From Stratiolaelaps scimitus (lineage: Eukaryota; Arthropoda; Arachnida; Mesostigmata; Laelapidae): a stretch of 64,000 nt of DNA. The DNA is taken from the NCBI GenBank assembly GCA_019614645.1, contig JABWDB010000035.1:744001-808000 (forward strand). Direction: 5' to 3'. The stretch's first letter is position 1. Each line of letters begins with the position of its first letter. The notes beneath the pieces are model-generated. The model was given only the letters and a program-made list of their open reading frames with translations, was not told where the DNA came from and did not search any database. The translations under genes were made by a program, and so were the position numbers. Shown here one piece after another: positions 46,961 to 61,800 of the stretch.

Positions 46961-48430
46961 GAAACTTTGCCACATGTCGTAGTTATGGGAGTGGTAGTCG
47001 CTACAGCAGTTTCTAGCATGATCATCTCTCATGGGTCTCTGTCTTCGAGTAGTGTGCCCGTTGAACGGACGTCGGCATGTTTATGTCATCATATGATAGC
47101 TAGCTTACGAAGCGCGTGCCCGCGCCGCGGGGGGGGGGGGGGTAAGGCCTGATTATCGGGGATGGATAAACCGAAGAGAAACTTAAACGTTGAAGATATA
47201 CCCAACGGACGAAGATGTGGGAAGTTTCGGTGGTGGTGGCGGCGGCGGCCGCAGCGACGCTGATCCACGAAGGTCTGAAGGGAAGAGAACGCGTACAGGG
47301 TACGCGAGCAGAGAGGGAGGGCGACACAGGCTGGGTGGAGGTCCGTATGCAATGGGATGGTCGTCGCGGGGGCGCTGGTACACAGAAAAGTGGGTTGCTG
47401 TTGTTGTTGTTGCTGCTGCTGTCGTCGTCGTCGTTGGCCCGCTTTCCAGTTCGCTCCGCGAGAGTCGCGGAGGCCGGCGCTGGGTTGCCGGGAGGGCAGC
47501 CCTCCAAATGGCGAGTGCACGAACGGTCGTACGCTCCTCCATGTGCTCTCTCGGGTGTCAGGCGGCGCCCTCAAGCGGGGGGCCCAGCACAAGACGCACG
47601 CCCAATGGGTCGGACCGGACGCCAGGAGAGGGAGTCCTGTGGCTCCGATGGGCTCTGACGGGCCGGCGCCCGGAGTTCGCCATCCGGCCCCGTTTGTTCA
47701 TCTGACCATCAGCGACGACCGACGCAAAACTCGGTCCGAGCGAGCGGGCAGCAAAGCAGGCGGGAAGGCGGAGGCGCTCCAGTCGCAGGCGTGGCAGTAC
47801 GTTCCTCGGCCTTGCCTGGGTCCTGGGCTTTGCTTGGCCACTGGCTGCCAGTCTAGCTGTGATGCTGATGATGGACCCGAGAGGAGAGTACATATACACT
47901 ATGTATATATATATATATATATATATTCCACGCAACAGAAATGCGCACACAAATAATAACCGATGGGTGCTTAAAAATTAAAATTAAAATGTTTATAAAA
48001 ATAACACCAAAAAAAAAAATCAGGTAGCCAGTCGCACACTGCATTCGTCACTTGATTTCGAACGCGTCGCGCGAATGAGAACAATACGCCGACCTTTCAG
48101 GTTACGGCGCCGGCTCTCAAAACGCCGTTGTCCTCTTGCTTTTCGAAGGGGTCGCGGAGGACTAGGGTCCCGGACGGGAGTCTGTGTGGGTACCCTCCAT
48201 CGAACGGCACACGCAGCGCGTTGGATCGAGGGTGAGTGCAGAGAGGTGAGGAGAGCTCGGAACGCGGTGCGAGAGGGCAGAATGAGATGCAAGCCAATTC
48301 CGCCCCCTCGGACCTCTCTTTCTCTCTACTCTTGACATAACCCACCCAGGGCCCACCCAGGGCGAGATGATTGGGACTATAGAACGGGACGTCCTCCGTT
48401 TTAACTTGAGCTTAGCCATCGCTGCTCGAG
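46960..48430. promoter_or_regulatory. GC-rich block, possible promoter or 5' UTR of an unseen gene
   Basis: Composition changes abruptly to GC-rich with many CpG (GGCGGCGGCGGCCGCAGCG near 47239, GGTCGCGGAGG near 48150). It contains a 12-bp G run at about 47129-47140 and a (GTT)n/(CTG)n tract at 47398-47425. Six frames are widely open simply because stop codons are rare in GC-rich DNA; none shows a motif I recognise. Confidence 0.3.
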
Positions 48431-48471
48431 CGTCGCTGCCCTCTACCGCCTCTCTACCGATATTCATATAC

Positions 48472-48473
<2 letters not shown>

Positions 48474-48506
<33 letters not shown>

Positions 48507-48550
48507 TTTATATATTCTATATGTATATATATACATACATATATATTTGT

Positions 48551-48614
<64 letters not shown>

Positions 48615-48616
48615 AC

Positions 48617-48648
<32 letters not shown>

Positions 48649-48650
48649 TT
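48474..48650. repeat. Long interrupted (TA)n array
   Basis: About 175 bp of TA repeats interrupted by short TGTATA/ATACAT variants. Another (TA)n run follows at 48791-48822. Confidence 0.95.
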
Positions 48651-48789
48651 TTTGTGTGCTGGGGCGGGCACCTGCCACCACCAATAGGCTCGTGAGCATT
48701 TATGATACCCATGCCGGCCGTAACACTTAACATTAGAAAATGACGTGATACTGCCCTCGTCGCACGCGTATGTCTTATTTTTATCATTT

Positions 48790-48825
<36 letters not shown>

Positions 48826-48829
48826 GTTA

Positions 48830-49493
48830 TAACAACACTTAGCTAATATTATACTAGTGGCTTCTCGCCATTAACCTCGGCTCGATTTGCTCGTTGGTCG
48901 TCACTACCAAAGAGTTCCTTAGCCAGCAGGGAGCACACCGCTATAGTAGATTGCATTTGTTGAAACTCAACTGTCATAAGTGAAAGTTGCCACGTACAAT
49001 ATGCTGAATCAATATGACCCTGCCCTCTATCATATATCATAACCCACGTTTCGACTTGGCCCTAAGGCAAAAATGTCCAAAAAAAGGTGCACAAAAATGC
49101 TGCAAAATCAGGGTTAGGGAAATAATGGTTGTTCTTCTTATCTCATATTGTCCCCATAGATACAGGTCTCTACTTCGACATGCAATGTAGATCTAAATGA
49201 ATACAAGTAGTAATTTTTTTTCGTTAATCGTAAATGAATCGGTTTATTCGATTATTTTTACAAAAGCAATCCAAAGCTTCCTTCGTTTTAGCTCAATTAT
49301 TATTATTATTATTAATACCATTATTATTATTATTATCATCGTTATTATTATTATTATTATTATTATTATTGGTTGTTGCTGTGGTTGTTGTATACTCATA
49401 TAACATCAACTCTCATCAACGCTACTACCAAATTAGTTATTGTTATTAGCACTTACAATTCAATTCAACTTGTTTCGTCATGTTTATTGTTAT

Positions 49494-49536
<43 letters not shown>

Positions 49537-51693
49537 GTTTAGACTTGTCATCAATGTGTATATATATATATATATATATTCCTGTTCGCTCTCCATGTTA
49601 ACAGTTAACTAGATCTTCTTGTATTTTATTTATTTATTCTTTACTTATGTATTGTTTTCATGTTCTTCATGTAATGTTTGTTATGTTACTGTCGGCTTTC
49701 TCTTCTCATTGTTGTCACGATGTAGGACAATCGAAACACAAATATCATTCTCTTCCTACATTTCCATGATCGTTGCGAAGATAGACGATCATCAATTCCA
49801 AGCGTTTGCTTAACGAGCCGGCTCAAGGTGTTCACCTTGTCGCTATGAGACATCGACCACCAATTCGTAATCAATTCGATCATTGAGGCGTCAGAACGCG
49901 AGACCCATACCATTGCAGTCACTTGTGCTGCAGCTGTATCTGACGTGTATCTGACTCTCGCGTAGTAAATAGACAACTGTCGCCACGACGGTTAGTGGTC
50001 GTCACTCTGCCTGTTGTGTATATAATAGGTTATGAGGTCGTTTTTTGTTTGCTGAACACAAGCAGCAGGCTTTGTCCTGCAAACCACAGGAGATTCACGC
50101 GAGAAATCAACTGGCAGCTTAGGAATCCGCCGGCAGTTAGCGCGGCGATTGGGCGATTTCAACGTTATTGACTTCAAATGACCCACCCATTACGCCCTGG
50201 CATCGTCACAGGACTGGTTTACGATGATCCGATGGATCTGGTTTTTCTTCATTTTAATCCGTTTGATCAGGATAGGTTTCCTTGCGACGTGCGTCCTCTT
50301 TCCCTGGGGGGTATCTAGCGAAGTTGTCGAAAGGAACCATTCTCATTCACTAGCTGTCACTTCGCGGCTTCCTTTGCTTATTGGTTCGTATCTACGATGT
50401 ATTATTATAAATTTGATCATCTGATTACTATTATTATTATCATTAATCGCCTATCACGAAAAATTTGCTGGTGGTCGCCGTGAAGGCAGAATGACCAGAG
50501 ACGTATACGAATCTATGTTCGTCTACATACTACCTAGAAATCTAGGATTACGATGCGCCGTTGACAGCCAACCTCGAAATGTTGTCCGTTACCACCGTTG
50601 AACCTCATCGACCGCCCCACACCTCCGAATGTTTCGCCGCTACAGTTGTCATGTCTTCTATGAAAACACATGCACGCTGTTGCTTGCTGCTCTTGCTGTG
50701 CTTGAGGGGGTCGTTAGCTCGTGAGCAGAACCCAAATCTTCAAAACGTCAACTGGTCATAAAGGTTGAACAAGTTGTACATAGCAAATCCAACATTAACG
50801 GTAACAGATTACATCATTCTCGTCATCACCGGCATCAATCGACTATTATAGTCGTATAATAGTCATTTTTATCAATGATTTTGTTTTCGACAATCGTCCC
50901 TCGTTTGTCAGCCGATCGCCAGCCGTTCGTGTGATCGCGTCACACTCGTACGTGACTTGATAGAAACAATATATTCCTCTAACACTTCTACGGTAGTTCG
51001 CCGCTCCGTGTTGAGCGTCGCGACGCAGCGGCTCCATATTCTCGATATTTGCTAGCCAGCCAGCCAGCCAGCCAGCCAGCCCTGTGAACTTGGATCTTCT
51101 CTGTGTGACATCGTGAACAAAATACATTGACGCGCTGTTCGGACCGCGCTTGCATTTATCCGGCATATTGCACTGCCGGTTAGTACCACTAAGTCATGTC
51201 CGCGGTTGCTCGAGATCACACGTTGTTCACCAGTTATAAACGGGCTCAGCGAAAGCGGCATGGTTATCTGTTTGTATGTCTCATTACGGGAGATCATTAA
51301 GTTCACTTCAAATTCTCTCTTTCTCTCTCTCTCTCTAGTTTTTCCTCAAGCCGTGTTTATTTTCGTCTAATTCGGTGTTTGTTAGAGCTCTAGCTCATCT
51401 GTATATATGTGTGTTTGTGTGTGTATATATATGTGTGTGTGTATATATATGTGTGTGTGTGTGTGTGTTATGCGGTCTTGTAATAAGATGAATGTTTGCC
51501 GTATGGTTGACCATAGAGATTGCGGACGCATACTATCTCACATGAGTAATTGTAGTAATATCACCTAGAATCTCCTATGCAACATGTTATCTATTATTAT
51601 TATTATTATTATCAGTAGTAGTGGTAGTATTGGATTACGTCACTGGATTCGCTATCATTGTCTCACATTCATTGAACCGTGTATTTTTCTGTA

Positions 51694-51724
<31 letters not shown>

Positions 51725-54700
51725 CTGATGGGTGACCTCTGTGACTCTTTCTCTCAGTCTCTGATCTCTCGTATGTTCTAGCCTCTGTAACGTCGAACGC
51801 ACGAAGGTAACATTGAGCAATTGACCGCTTTGCCACTGGTTCGTTTCGTTTCGAGATTGGATGGAGCACCGTTTATTGCTACTAGAACTCCGGCGTCGCT
51901 CTACCTGAGACGGCAATAATGGCCTGAGCGGTTAAACGGCTCTTGTTGCTAGCTAAGGCCGGAACGTGTCGCAATATTGCATTTGTACCTTCGCTGCCTT
52001 CGAAACCAAAGGGAAGCCGAGAACTACAACTACCACTGTCGTCACCCGAAGCAAGCGAAAACAAACCTTTTCAAGATTGCCCCCCCCCCCCCCCTGCCAC
52101 CATATTTCGTTGACCGGTCTCGTCTCTCTCTCTCTCTCTGTTTTGGTTGATACGTCCTGCGTCCATGTGCCGTCCTCTGCTGTCCTCTGCTGTCCACCCG
52201 CAACGCTTTTGTTCATGCGTTGTTACTACAGCAGCAGCAGGAGGTTGTGACCCCCGCAATCGTCGCATGGTCGAAAACGCCATACAAACGCTGTATTTAT
52301 GTGTTGTGTCATGAATTATATATGACATTGTTTGTTGTTGTTGTTTTGTTGTTGTCTTGTTGTTGTTTTTGTTGTTGTTGTTGTTGTTTTGTTGTTGTCT
52401 TGTTGTTGTTTTTTGTTGTTGTTGTTGTTGTTGCGAATTGTCTCTCTGTCTGGATCGCTCTGTTGAATGTATTGTGATGAGCTATTGTATGACTGATCTG
52501 TGTGTCTGTTGGTGTCGGGGTTATATTGTATCGGCAGGCTTGTGTGACACTCTCTCCACCTTTCTCGATGTTTGTGTTGTTCGTGATACTGCGTGCTTAT
52601 AATGGTGTTGTCATTGTTGTTGTTCTTGTTATTGTTATTATTATTAGTATTGTTGTGTGAGTACAAAGACGATCGCCCTGTGGCCGTGTTGTCATCTTCT
52701 TGGTTCCTCGTGTCGAACCGCAGGGCGACCCCGTATACGCCCAGAGTTTGTAGTACGCCGGCCGACCATCGACAGCACCCAATGGTTTCCGACAACGTCT
52801 GCACAGCATCCGTGTTATGTTAACGCGAAAAGAGGAATCAGTCAAAGAGAATCTTCGGAGCGTTCGGGAGTATTCAAGCATGATGTGCCCATGGAAAGTG
52901 GCATTAATGAATGGGCAGGGTAGAGAATGAAATTGTTGTGTGAATAGTAGTTGTAGTAGTAGTGGTGGTGGTGGTTGTGTTGCTGTTGTTGTTGTTGCTG
53001 TGGGGAGACGAAATGGCAGAGCGTGGTGTGCTGCTCGATTTCAAGGCGATGGGGATGCTTTGCTCAAATGACCGATCGATGTCAATTCGTCTTGGAGGGC
53101 TTAAAAAGACAAGGCTGTATGTATATATGTCTGTTGTTTGTATCATAATGATAGTAATCGTAGTTCTAATAATAATTATTATAATAATAATAACATTAAT
53201 AATAATAATAATAATCATCTGGGTGCTGATCGAGGTCTGGGTCGACTTGGGTTGATATATTCAGCGAAGCCTTACTTATATTTGTTGAGCAATCTCAAGG
53301 GCTCAGGACTACAGAGGAAAATTTGGCATCTACAGCCCTGAAGGGCCAGCTCACCAGGTCTAGAGGCGCCTTGACACGGCCGGCTCAACGGCGCGTTCTG
53401 GAGGATCCACCCACTACTGGAGGCGCGTTCGTATGAGGTGCGATTAGGGCGCCTGGTCACCAATTAGCCACTCGTCATAAATATAGTAATTAGGTCGTTC
53501 GAGCGTTGCACGCTCATTACTCGTTCCGCCCCGTGCAGTATGTCACCAGGACGTCTTTGTGACCTTTGTTCTGGGCGGCTTCGCTTCCGTCAATTGGCTC
53601 GCTGGGTACCGGGTGGTTGCATTGGGCAAACATTGGGCCACACATTGATGTATATATATATATATATATATATTATATAATATATGTATATATATATATA
53701 TATGTATCCGTCGAAGGCGAGCGACATTCGGGATGTGACCACCAATCTCGGTCACAATCGGAGCCGCGCTCGACAATCGCTGATAGCCGCTGGCTAGCTG
53801 GCTAGCAAGATTCGCCAGCATCATCGACAACAACGACATTGTGTCGCCGTCCCGTGCCGACCCGCCATACAGCCGACCACCCGCTCGCTCGAGCCCCCAC
53901 GAGAGGTGACCAGATGGCAGCGAATTTTCGACCGGCCAACGCCAACCTCCAATCCTCCTATAACCATAATGCGCAGCGGACTTCCTGCTGCCTCTGCAGC
54001 TGCCGCCGCCGGCCCATAAGTCAACTGCGCTCTCGGACGATTCTTCCTAGACGACATCATCATCATATTATCTATTTCTTTTCTCTCTTTCTCTCTCTCT
54101 CTCTCTCCTTTCTACGCCGGACTTCTTCTTTCCTAGTTTTGCTCTTTCATTGCCCTCGGCCTGTCCTCTCTCTCTCTCTCTCTCTCTATCTGTTTCTGCC
54201 GCTCTCGATCGATCGATGTCTTCCCGAGATGTTCTCGAGTGAGAGAGAGACAGAGAGAGAGAGAGAGAGATCTGCGCCCCTCATCAATTTATTCTCTACC
54301 AACTCGCTGTGTCGCTCGTGGATCATCATCAAGTGGTTATTATTATTATTATATCGCCCTTTGTAATTCTCATTATCGTCATTATCGTCGTCTTCGTGCT
54401 GACACCGATAGATACAATCGCATCATTTCAATGGCAACATATCCTCATAAGCCTCGTCCTCAATCCTCAGTATATTATTATTATTATTATCGTCATTAGC
54501 ATCCTCATCATCATCATCATTAATATCATCATTATCATTATTATTATTATTATTCTTTTTATCAGCTCAAGATAATGTTATTCAGTTCTCTTGTTCTCCC
54601 TCTCTCTTTCTCTTGTTCTATATTAGCTTTATCATTATAGTCATCATCATTCTCTGACCTCATCAATCTTTCTTTCTTTCTTCTTTCTCGCGCTTCTTTT

Positions 54701-54892
54701 TCTCGCTTTTATTTTCTGTCCGAGTTTGTGTGTGTGTCTGTGTGTCTGTGTGTTCGGGAATAGCTTGCTTACATTTGTACGTCGGAGTTTCTTGTTATTA
54801 TTATTATTATTATCATTATTATTATTATCATGGTATGTAACTAAACTGTCACTAGCATCCCTGCGATTCTTCCTCGCCCTTATTTTTTGTCT

Positions 54893-54930
<38 letters not shown>

Positions 54931-55440
54931 CGCTCTCTCGCTCTCTTCCTCTGGTTTTCCACAGTCTAACTTTTTCTCAGTGCTCGGTCATGTTCTCTTG
55001 TCCTCTTTGTTTCTTTAGTATCTGCTAACATTATTATTCATCATCAGTATGATTATTATTATTATTATTAGTATCATCATCATCATCATCATAATCATAA
55101 TCATCATCATCATTGTTTTTCTCCTTCGTCTTCTCATTATTATTGTTATTATTAGTGTCATCTTCGTCTTATCATCGTTATCATCGCGCAATTCGCCGGT
55201 TTCGTAACCAGCAGCGGGGTATGAAGTTCAAGTTCATGGGAAGTTACGTCGACCTTCCGTGAAGTTCCATTTGAAATCAACGGATCGCTTTTTCTTCTTC
55301 TTTTTCTTCTTCTTCGTTCTCTTTGTCTGTCCTCGGTGTCACTTGTTGCTTGATGCTTTTGCTGTGATCTTTTCTGCTTGTCGCTGTCACTGTGGTAGTT
55401 GTCAATGCTGCGGCATCAGTGGTACGGCCTGTCGCTTGCG
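48830..55440. other. Microsatellite-dense non-coding DNA
   Basis: No supportable coding exon. Contents include (ATT)n at 49298-49370, (GT)n at 49496-49526, tandem CAGC (CCAGCCAG) at 51054-51082, (GT)n near 51450-51470, (TA)n at 51700-51725, a 14-bp C run near 52081-52094, (GTT)n/(TTG)n at 52330-52432, (AAT)n near 53160-53215, (TA)n at 53650-53705, (CT)n and (GA)n at 54080-54270 and 54896-54930, and (ATC)n near 55070-55110. Confidence 0.6.
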
Positions 55441-55720
55441 GGTGCTAAAAAGGTGACCCCAGCACCAAGGGCCACCACCCGGGGTGGACACAGCGGCTCG
55501 ACCCCCTGACACCTATCCTACATCATGGCGTCCTCATCTGTTCACCCAAATACAGGAGCTTAGTTAGGATTCCTTGCTCGGCACGGAGCTCGACGCCTCT
55601 GTCACGGGGACTTGAACCTCGAACGTGTCGAGGTTACTTCACTAGGGAACGGACCCGGACCGGTCGCACTCCGACCGGGTGCCACCTTGTGGATGCCATG
55701 CCAGTATTGTCAACATTGGT
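55441..55720 (-). repeat. tRNA-derived SINE-like element
   Basis: On the minus strand a perfect pol III B box (GGTTCAAGTCC, 55608-55618) follows an A-box-like CCTAGTGAAGTAAC (about 55633-55646). The remainder down to 55441 (CCACCCCGGGTGGTGGCCC near 55465-55483) is a GC-rich body unlike the flanks. It is not a functional tRNA: no cloverleaf or anticodon arm is evident. It differs from the 17440 element, so two SINE families seem present. Confidence 0.6.
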
Positions 55721-56335
55721 TAACCTGTAAGGTCTATACTGCCGCAATGCCTCCGTTTTGTTCGTCTGATGTTCCGTGATGGCGCAGCCCATCTTTTGAA
55801 TGTGTGGGTGTTCTTCAATGAACTATCGAACAAATCACTCTCGGCCAACACAGGGAAGTGGACATAGAAAAATGAGGCCGGGGTCACCTCGAACGAATTG
55901 TACAAGAGGTGACAATATCAGACGCTCACAGAGGAGCCACGTTTACTTGATACCATCCGGTGAACCAATTTAGCTTCTCTGCATGGCGACATGACTCAAA
56001 TGCTTGAAATCACCATCACCGTATACTGAATCATGCCATGATACTGGACACATTTTAAAACGTAAATTAGGTTTACTCGATCACTAATCGAAGGGTTCAA
56101 TGAACACCAATGGAGAATCGTGTATAGGCGGCAACTGACTACCTGTTGAATATGAGCATGCCCTTGCATTGGTGCTATTTACAGGGACAGTCGTCATAGA
56201 GGTGTGATTGTGTACATTAGCAAACGATTGACTGGTGTGCCTATTATTATTGTGATTATTATCCTTGGTAGATCTATCAGCCGTTCAATAATAGTAATTA
56301 TAATAGCAGCTTGTCTCTCTCTCTCTCTCTCTGTG

Positions 56336-56374
<39 letters not shown>

Positions 56375-58852
56375 TCGCAGTCTGCATCATATCCGGAATG
56401 AGCAGTCGTTTCCTACGGTAGCATTCTGCATCCTGATGAACATGTTCGAGTAACTTTCCTTGGTTTTATAGGTGGACCAAATTGTGAAGCTATTGTATGA
56501 ACATTATTTGATAACATTAATGACCTAATGACCCATTTTCAACTTTCCAATGTTTGATTTCTGAATCGAGATGGCTGCGATGTTAGGCGTATGATACACC
56601 GACAGTCTAACGCCGCAAGATAGCTAATGATAACAGGGCCCCGGCTGTTTTCTCTCATAAACAAAAGACGCTTTGAACTACGTATGTCTCGTGGCTGATA
56701 TCGACCAGGCCGACTGAATCGTTGACTACCGACGTAAGGACAAATCTGTTTTTCGTTGAAGAAAAGACAGGGCAAATGGCAGAGATGTTACGATAACCAC
56801 CTCCTCGCTCTCCATCTGGAGGAGCACAACCGCCAACGATCGAGCAACGGTCAACTAATTTCTTGTAGACGAATTGATTTGTGTTTAATGTAGCTGAGCT
56901 CATTATTTGGACGGATTCTGAACGTCTGCTCATATTTGGTTCGTTTTCAATTGAACGACACCCTGCTCAAAAAGCCACAGACATGCACCCGTATTTGCTT
57001 ATGAAATGTCCTCGTTTACCTCGACCACACGCACGGATTCGTGCTTGTGTCCCGAAGTAGATAACGAAATCCGTAGCACGCTAAGCGACGCGATTGTTAC
57101 GCCCCAGAATTTCGTATCAAATAGCAAATTTCTACTGGAGAGAGGTTCGTACCGCCTAGAGGAGGGTCCGCCGTAAACTATTACGTCTTTTCCGAGCTAG
57201 TCGATGTCATATTTTTGTCGCGCACGAATGCGTTCCACAAACAGATTCGTAATTTTCACACGCTACCATCATGGTTTGCAGCGGCTTCCAGTGCTGGGCG
57301 GCACGCGCAGGCGTCATATTGTGTCATGGAGACACATCGACTATCCCGTGTATTTTGTGTATTCGTAGCGAATTGCTCCGAGTGTCCCCCTGCCCAAGTG
57401 GGTTTTTGCCGATTAATGACCGAGTATTTCTAAGTTTCGTGGTAACTTTAATTATTGTCTTCACCATGCTGTGAGCTGGCTATGACGTTTGTAAGCATCA
57501 CATGATAGTGATGATATCACCATCCGATCTGCCATCCTGTTAGTCGTTCGTTCAGTGACTATATCAGCCCATCGATCATTTGCTATTTGTGCACTGTGTA
57601 CTTGTAGCATGTAGTATTCTGACGCTGATTCTACGCGGCGTTGCTGCTGCTGCAGTTTTTCGATTGTGTTGTTGTTGGCCGTTATCAGTTACCGCCTCCG
57701 CCGCCTTTTGTGTTCCTTGTCGTGACACCTAAGCCATGTGCAAATGCCAAATGCCAGGCGTGCCAAATCGTAACGCTAATTAAAAAAATTAAAATGTGAT
57801 TTGTTAACATGATCGCTAATTTGCTTCCTCCCTCTCTCTGGCTAGAGCTTGTTTAGGAGATGCACGATACGAGAATATGGTTCGATATTTTGCTATTTCA
57901 ACCTTTACGACGCCGCTGGCTCATTTGAGAGCTCGGGAGCTCGAAGATCCCCTTTCTACCCTCAGACTTGACAGTGCCTATTTACTTTTTTTGTGATTAA
58001 ACAGTGAAGAGAAGAAGAATAAAAAAACGCACACGCACACAGCTCGAGTTGAACCCTTTCTCATTGTGACGTGTCACCAATCGACGCTGACGTGTCTATC
58101 ATTTTCGATATCTTCGGTACCATACTATCGATGATACATCTTGTCATAGGAAACGCCCGTATGCCGTAACGTGCCCTAAGGTTGCCACTGGCATCGTGGC
58201 GTATCGGGATATCTTCCTTAGTTTCTCGTAACGCAAGAGAGAAGCCGCTCGTGTATCCGCTGTAGCCGATTGGATTCTTCGTTCGATTCGACGGTTTTTG
58301 GCGACTGGTAGCAAATATTACATCGAATCATTGGACGTCTATAGCGCTGCACATCTAGTTTATGCGATAAACTAGAGAAACGATCAGAGAATTGACATAA
58401 ATAAGAAAACCGTCTACCAAATGATGCCGAGGATGTATTTGAGGCCGTCAGATAAATCATAATATATATATATATATATTATAAAGGCGCTTGTGTTAGT
58501 CTTCGCTCAGTTCGGACTTGCTTTGAAGAACATGTGTGCAAGAAGACGAAGAAGGTCTATTGTAGTGAGCTATCTATTGTAATTCTATTCTAGCTTGTAA
58601 TTTTTGTCCAAGTGTTCGTACCTTATTAATGTTCTAATGACAGTAGTAATCATATTCGTAACAATAGCAATAATAATGATAATCATAATAATTCGTGTGG
58701 TCTGTTCACCTTCTGTTTGTTCTGCCCTATGATTTACTAATTAGTACTACTTGATAATGCCCATTTTGATTTAGACATTTTGCATTTTGTCGCTTTGCCG
58801 CATCTCGCGAATATAATAACACTCACATAATGTATTACTAATCCCATCGATT

Positions 58853-58887
<35 letters not shown>

Positions 58888-61800
58888 ATGTATATATATA
58901 TATACGCCATGGTTGCTACTATTGTAATCAAGAGACGAATGAGATTTGTGAGTTTCGCCAGTGATGGCCGGCGAATGATCGTTATTCGACGGAGTTGAGC
59001 CATTCTTCGCCAGGCTTGAGTAGTTGTCCGCCTCTGACAGATAGGACAGCTCATTCCCACATGTTGGATACGTGTGTACGTATGTGTATGTGTGTACGCG
59101 TGTTCTTATATTGTTTTGTTTGGTTTGTTTCAATACTGTCGGTGTCGATCACCCACAGTTGATTCAGCATCATACATGAGCATTGATTGCTTCGTCCCCT
59201 CGGGGACTCGCTCGACGGGGTTCACTGTTGTATATGACTGGTACAGCAAGTACGAAATAATTCCTCATTTCATTGTGTAAGTGTCGTTGTTTCGTTCATC
59301 GACATTAATGAATTTTCATCATTGATTTCTTTATGTGTTCCCTTATGAAATGCTACCGCTGGCGTTGTTTTAATGCCCTGGTGTATCCAGTGGTGTGTCT
59401 TTCTGGCTTACATAATTTCTCTATATATATATATATATAGTAGAAGTTTATCGATATTAGATGTAGTGGTATGCATATTAGTTATTGTTATTATTATTGT
59501 TATTATTATTATTCTCTATGTCTATCATACTGCGCTGGGTCGCCTATTAAAGCGTGCGCTGCCGTTGTTTCGTTACGAGTAGTGTTATTCATGATCATTT
59601 TATGGTAATTACTATTATTATTATTATCATTAGTATTATTATTATTATTGTGGTCGTTACATCGATTTTCGTAGAATCATTGCTATTTTGTTTTGGACAT
59701 TACAACGTCATCTTACTTTCCACCTGCCGCCAACCGAATTCGAAAAATATGTTCGCATATTGTCTATGTATAATATATGCTGATGAATCCGAATCAATTG
59801 TAGCCGTTTAATGTCGTCTGTGTGTCTATTCGCTCGGGTCATCGTAATTCGTTTGTAGATGCTATTCATAGTTAACGAACGATTCGGGTTGCCATTAATT
59901 GCTGACGAGAGAGTGATGATTCCATAACAGGGGACGAGATTATCGATTTTACCATTTCTTCCTTACCCTTACGAGTCTTTCTCGCTGTCCAGATAATTAT
60001 TTATATTGTTTGGATAGGCTAGATCAGATTATGTGTGTGTGCGTGTGTTTGTATATTAGTAATTATTTTTATTATTATTATTATTGCATTATTTCTCATC
60101 ATTATCATAGTTATCAGTCGTTCTCGTTGTGATTGTTATTAGTTCGATACACGATGTGTATTTCAAAGTACCCGTCTAGAGTGGAGTTCGAAGTTGTCAC
60201 AGTGACGCGTCGATATTAGTTACTCTATTATTATTATTATTATTATTTTGTTTTTGTTGTAGCAGCAATCGTAGTAATGGTAGCGACTCGAAGGTTACGA
60301 TTATTTGTGATGACCCGGCATTCATGAGTTTTCTTCTATTTCTCTCGCTTGGGATGTATGTTTCGTTATTTTATTGTCATATTTCTCTTTTTAAATAGGG
60401 TTTTGTATGTGTTTTCTTCTGGTGTTTCCTCTACTCGACTCGCATATGTCACTCGTGTTTTTTCTCTTGCCTCTGGCTGTGCTTCACTGTCAACTGTTGA
60501 CTGTACTGCTATTCACGTGTGAATGTATACTTATTAGTATGATGATAATTATTATTATTATTATTATTATTATTAAGTCTATGAATCTTCTGGTGTCACC
60601 TTCAAAGTCAACTGCATTGGGTCGGGTTGGTGTTACTTCTCGAAGTCGTCAACAACAATTCGTTTTTTTCTGTGGCCTCTGTACCGCATTGGTCGGCCAT
60701 AGTCCTTCTTACATTCTCTCTCTCTCTCTCTCTTTCCGACATTGTTCTAGTGCTGCCGTTGCGCACTATTAGTTAGTTAGTCGGTTAGTTAGTTAGTTAG
60801 TTATGTCTCTCATTAGTATAATTATAATTCTGCCCCGATGGCGGCATTGCCCTGAACGAGAGAGGTTACGCCCGAAAGCGAAATTGACCACCGCGCGCTC
60901 GTGTACGCATGCACGCACGTACGGTTTCAGCCTTCAGCTGAATCAGCGACAATAGCAGCGCGCCTTGCGGCCCTGCGCCGTGGCCAGGAGCGCGTCAACG
61001 AGGACGTTGGCGTCAATTAACAGCGACGCGCAGACAACGGGGCAACGGAAGTGCGCGCGCGCGCCCGCGCTCTCAAAAAAATGGCAAAATCCACTTCCGT
61101 CAATCTCTCTCTCTCTCTGGCGTTTGTTGTTGTTATTGTTGTCTTCTTTTTTGCTTGCGTTGCTGTTCGCCTTGCGTACAATGCATTTGCCCTGCAGAGC
61201 TCTGTACAACGTTCGAGCGACGCCGTAACGCGGCTTGCAAAAACGCGTTCTTCGTTCAGTTTTGAGCGTGTGTTTATGCGTATGTCTATGTCTCGTCATC
61301 AGTGATAATAGCTCAAGCAGCTGTTCCTGCTGCTGCTGCCGCTGTTGGTGATGGTCGAAAAAGTAGCACTATGTGTAGAGAGTTGTATTCGTAGTAGTTG
61401 ATCGTTTTCTTTTTTTTATCAGTTGTTCATCGTCGTAGTGACACGCCTGACTTTTCAGTGATCACAAGCGGCGGTACGTAATGACTTCGCCGGGGCAAGA
61501 ACGTCAGTCAATTGTGAGTCTTGAATTGATGATGCTTGGTGATCGTGGCACAATATCTGACCGGCTAGCACAACATCTGACCTTGTAGCACACATCTGTT
61601 GAACGGGGTTAAACGTCGGGCGAATCAAACAGCCCCAATTGAGGTTGGTTTACACCATCGTCTGAGCATTGTCGTCACTTAATTTCGCTTGCGGATTATT
61701 GTCGACACCACTTTTTCGCTGTCATCCTGTAAAGGCTCATCGGAAGCAGTTGCTGCTGCTGCTGCTGTTGTTATTGTTGTTATTATTATTGTAATAGAAG

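Noticed and set aside
47089..47956. Six-frame open block up to 199 codons
   Set aside because: GC-driven absence of stops; no conserved motif and no splice signals that favour one frame.
48162..48787. Frames rich in Ile-Tyr repeats
   Set aside because: (TA)n array translation.
55590..55650. Possible tRNA gene (B box present)
   Set aside because: No cloverleaf, anticodon arm or acceptor stem can be folded; better explained as a SINE.
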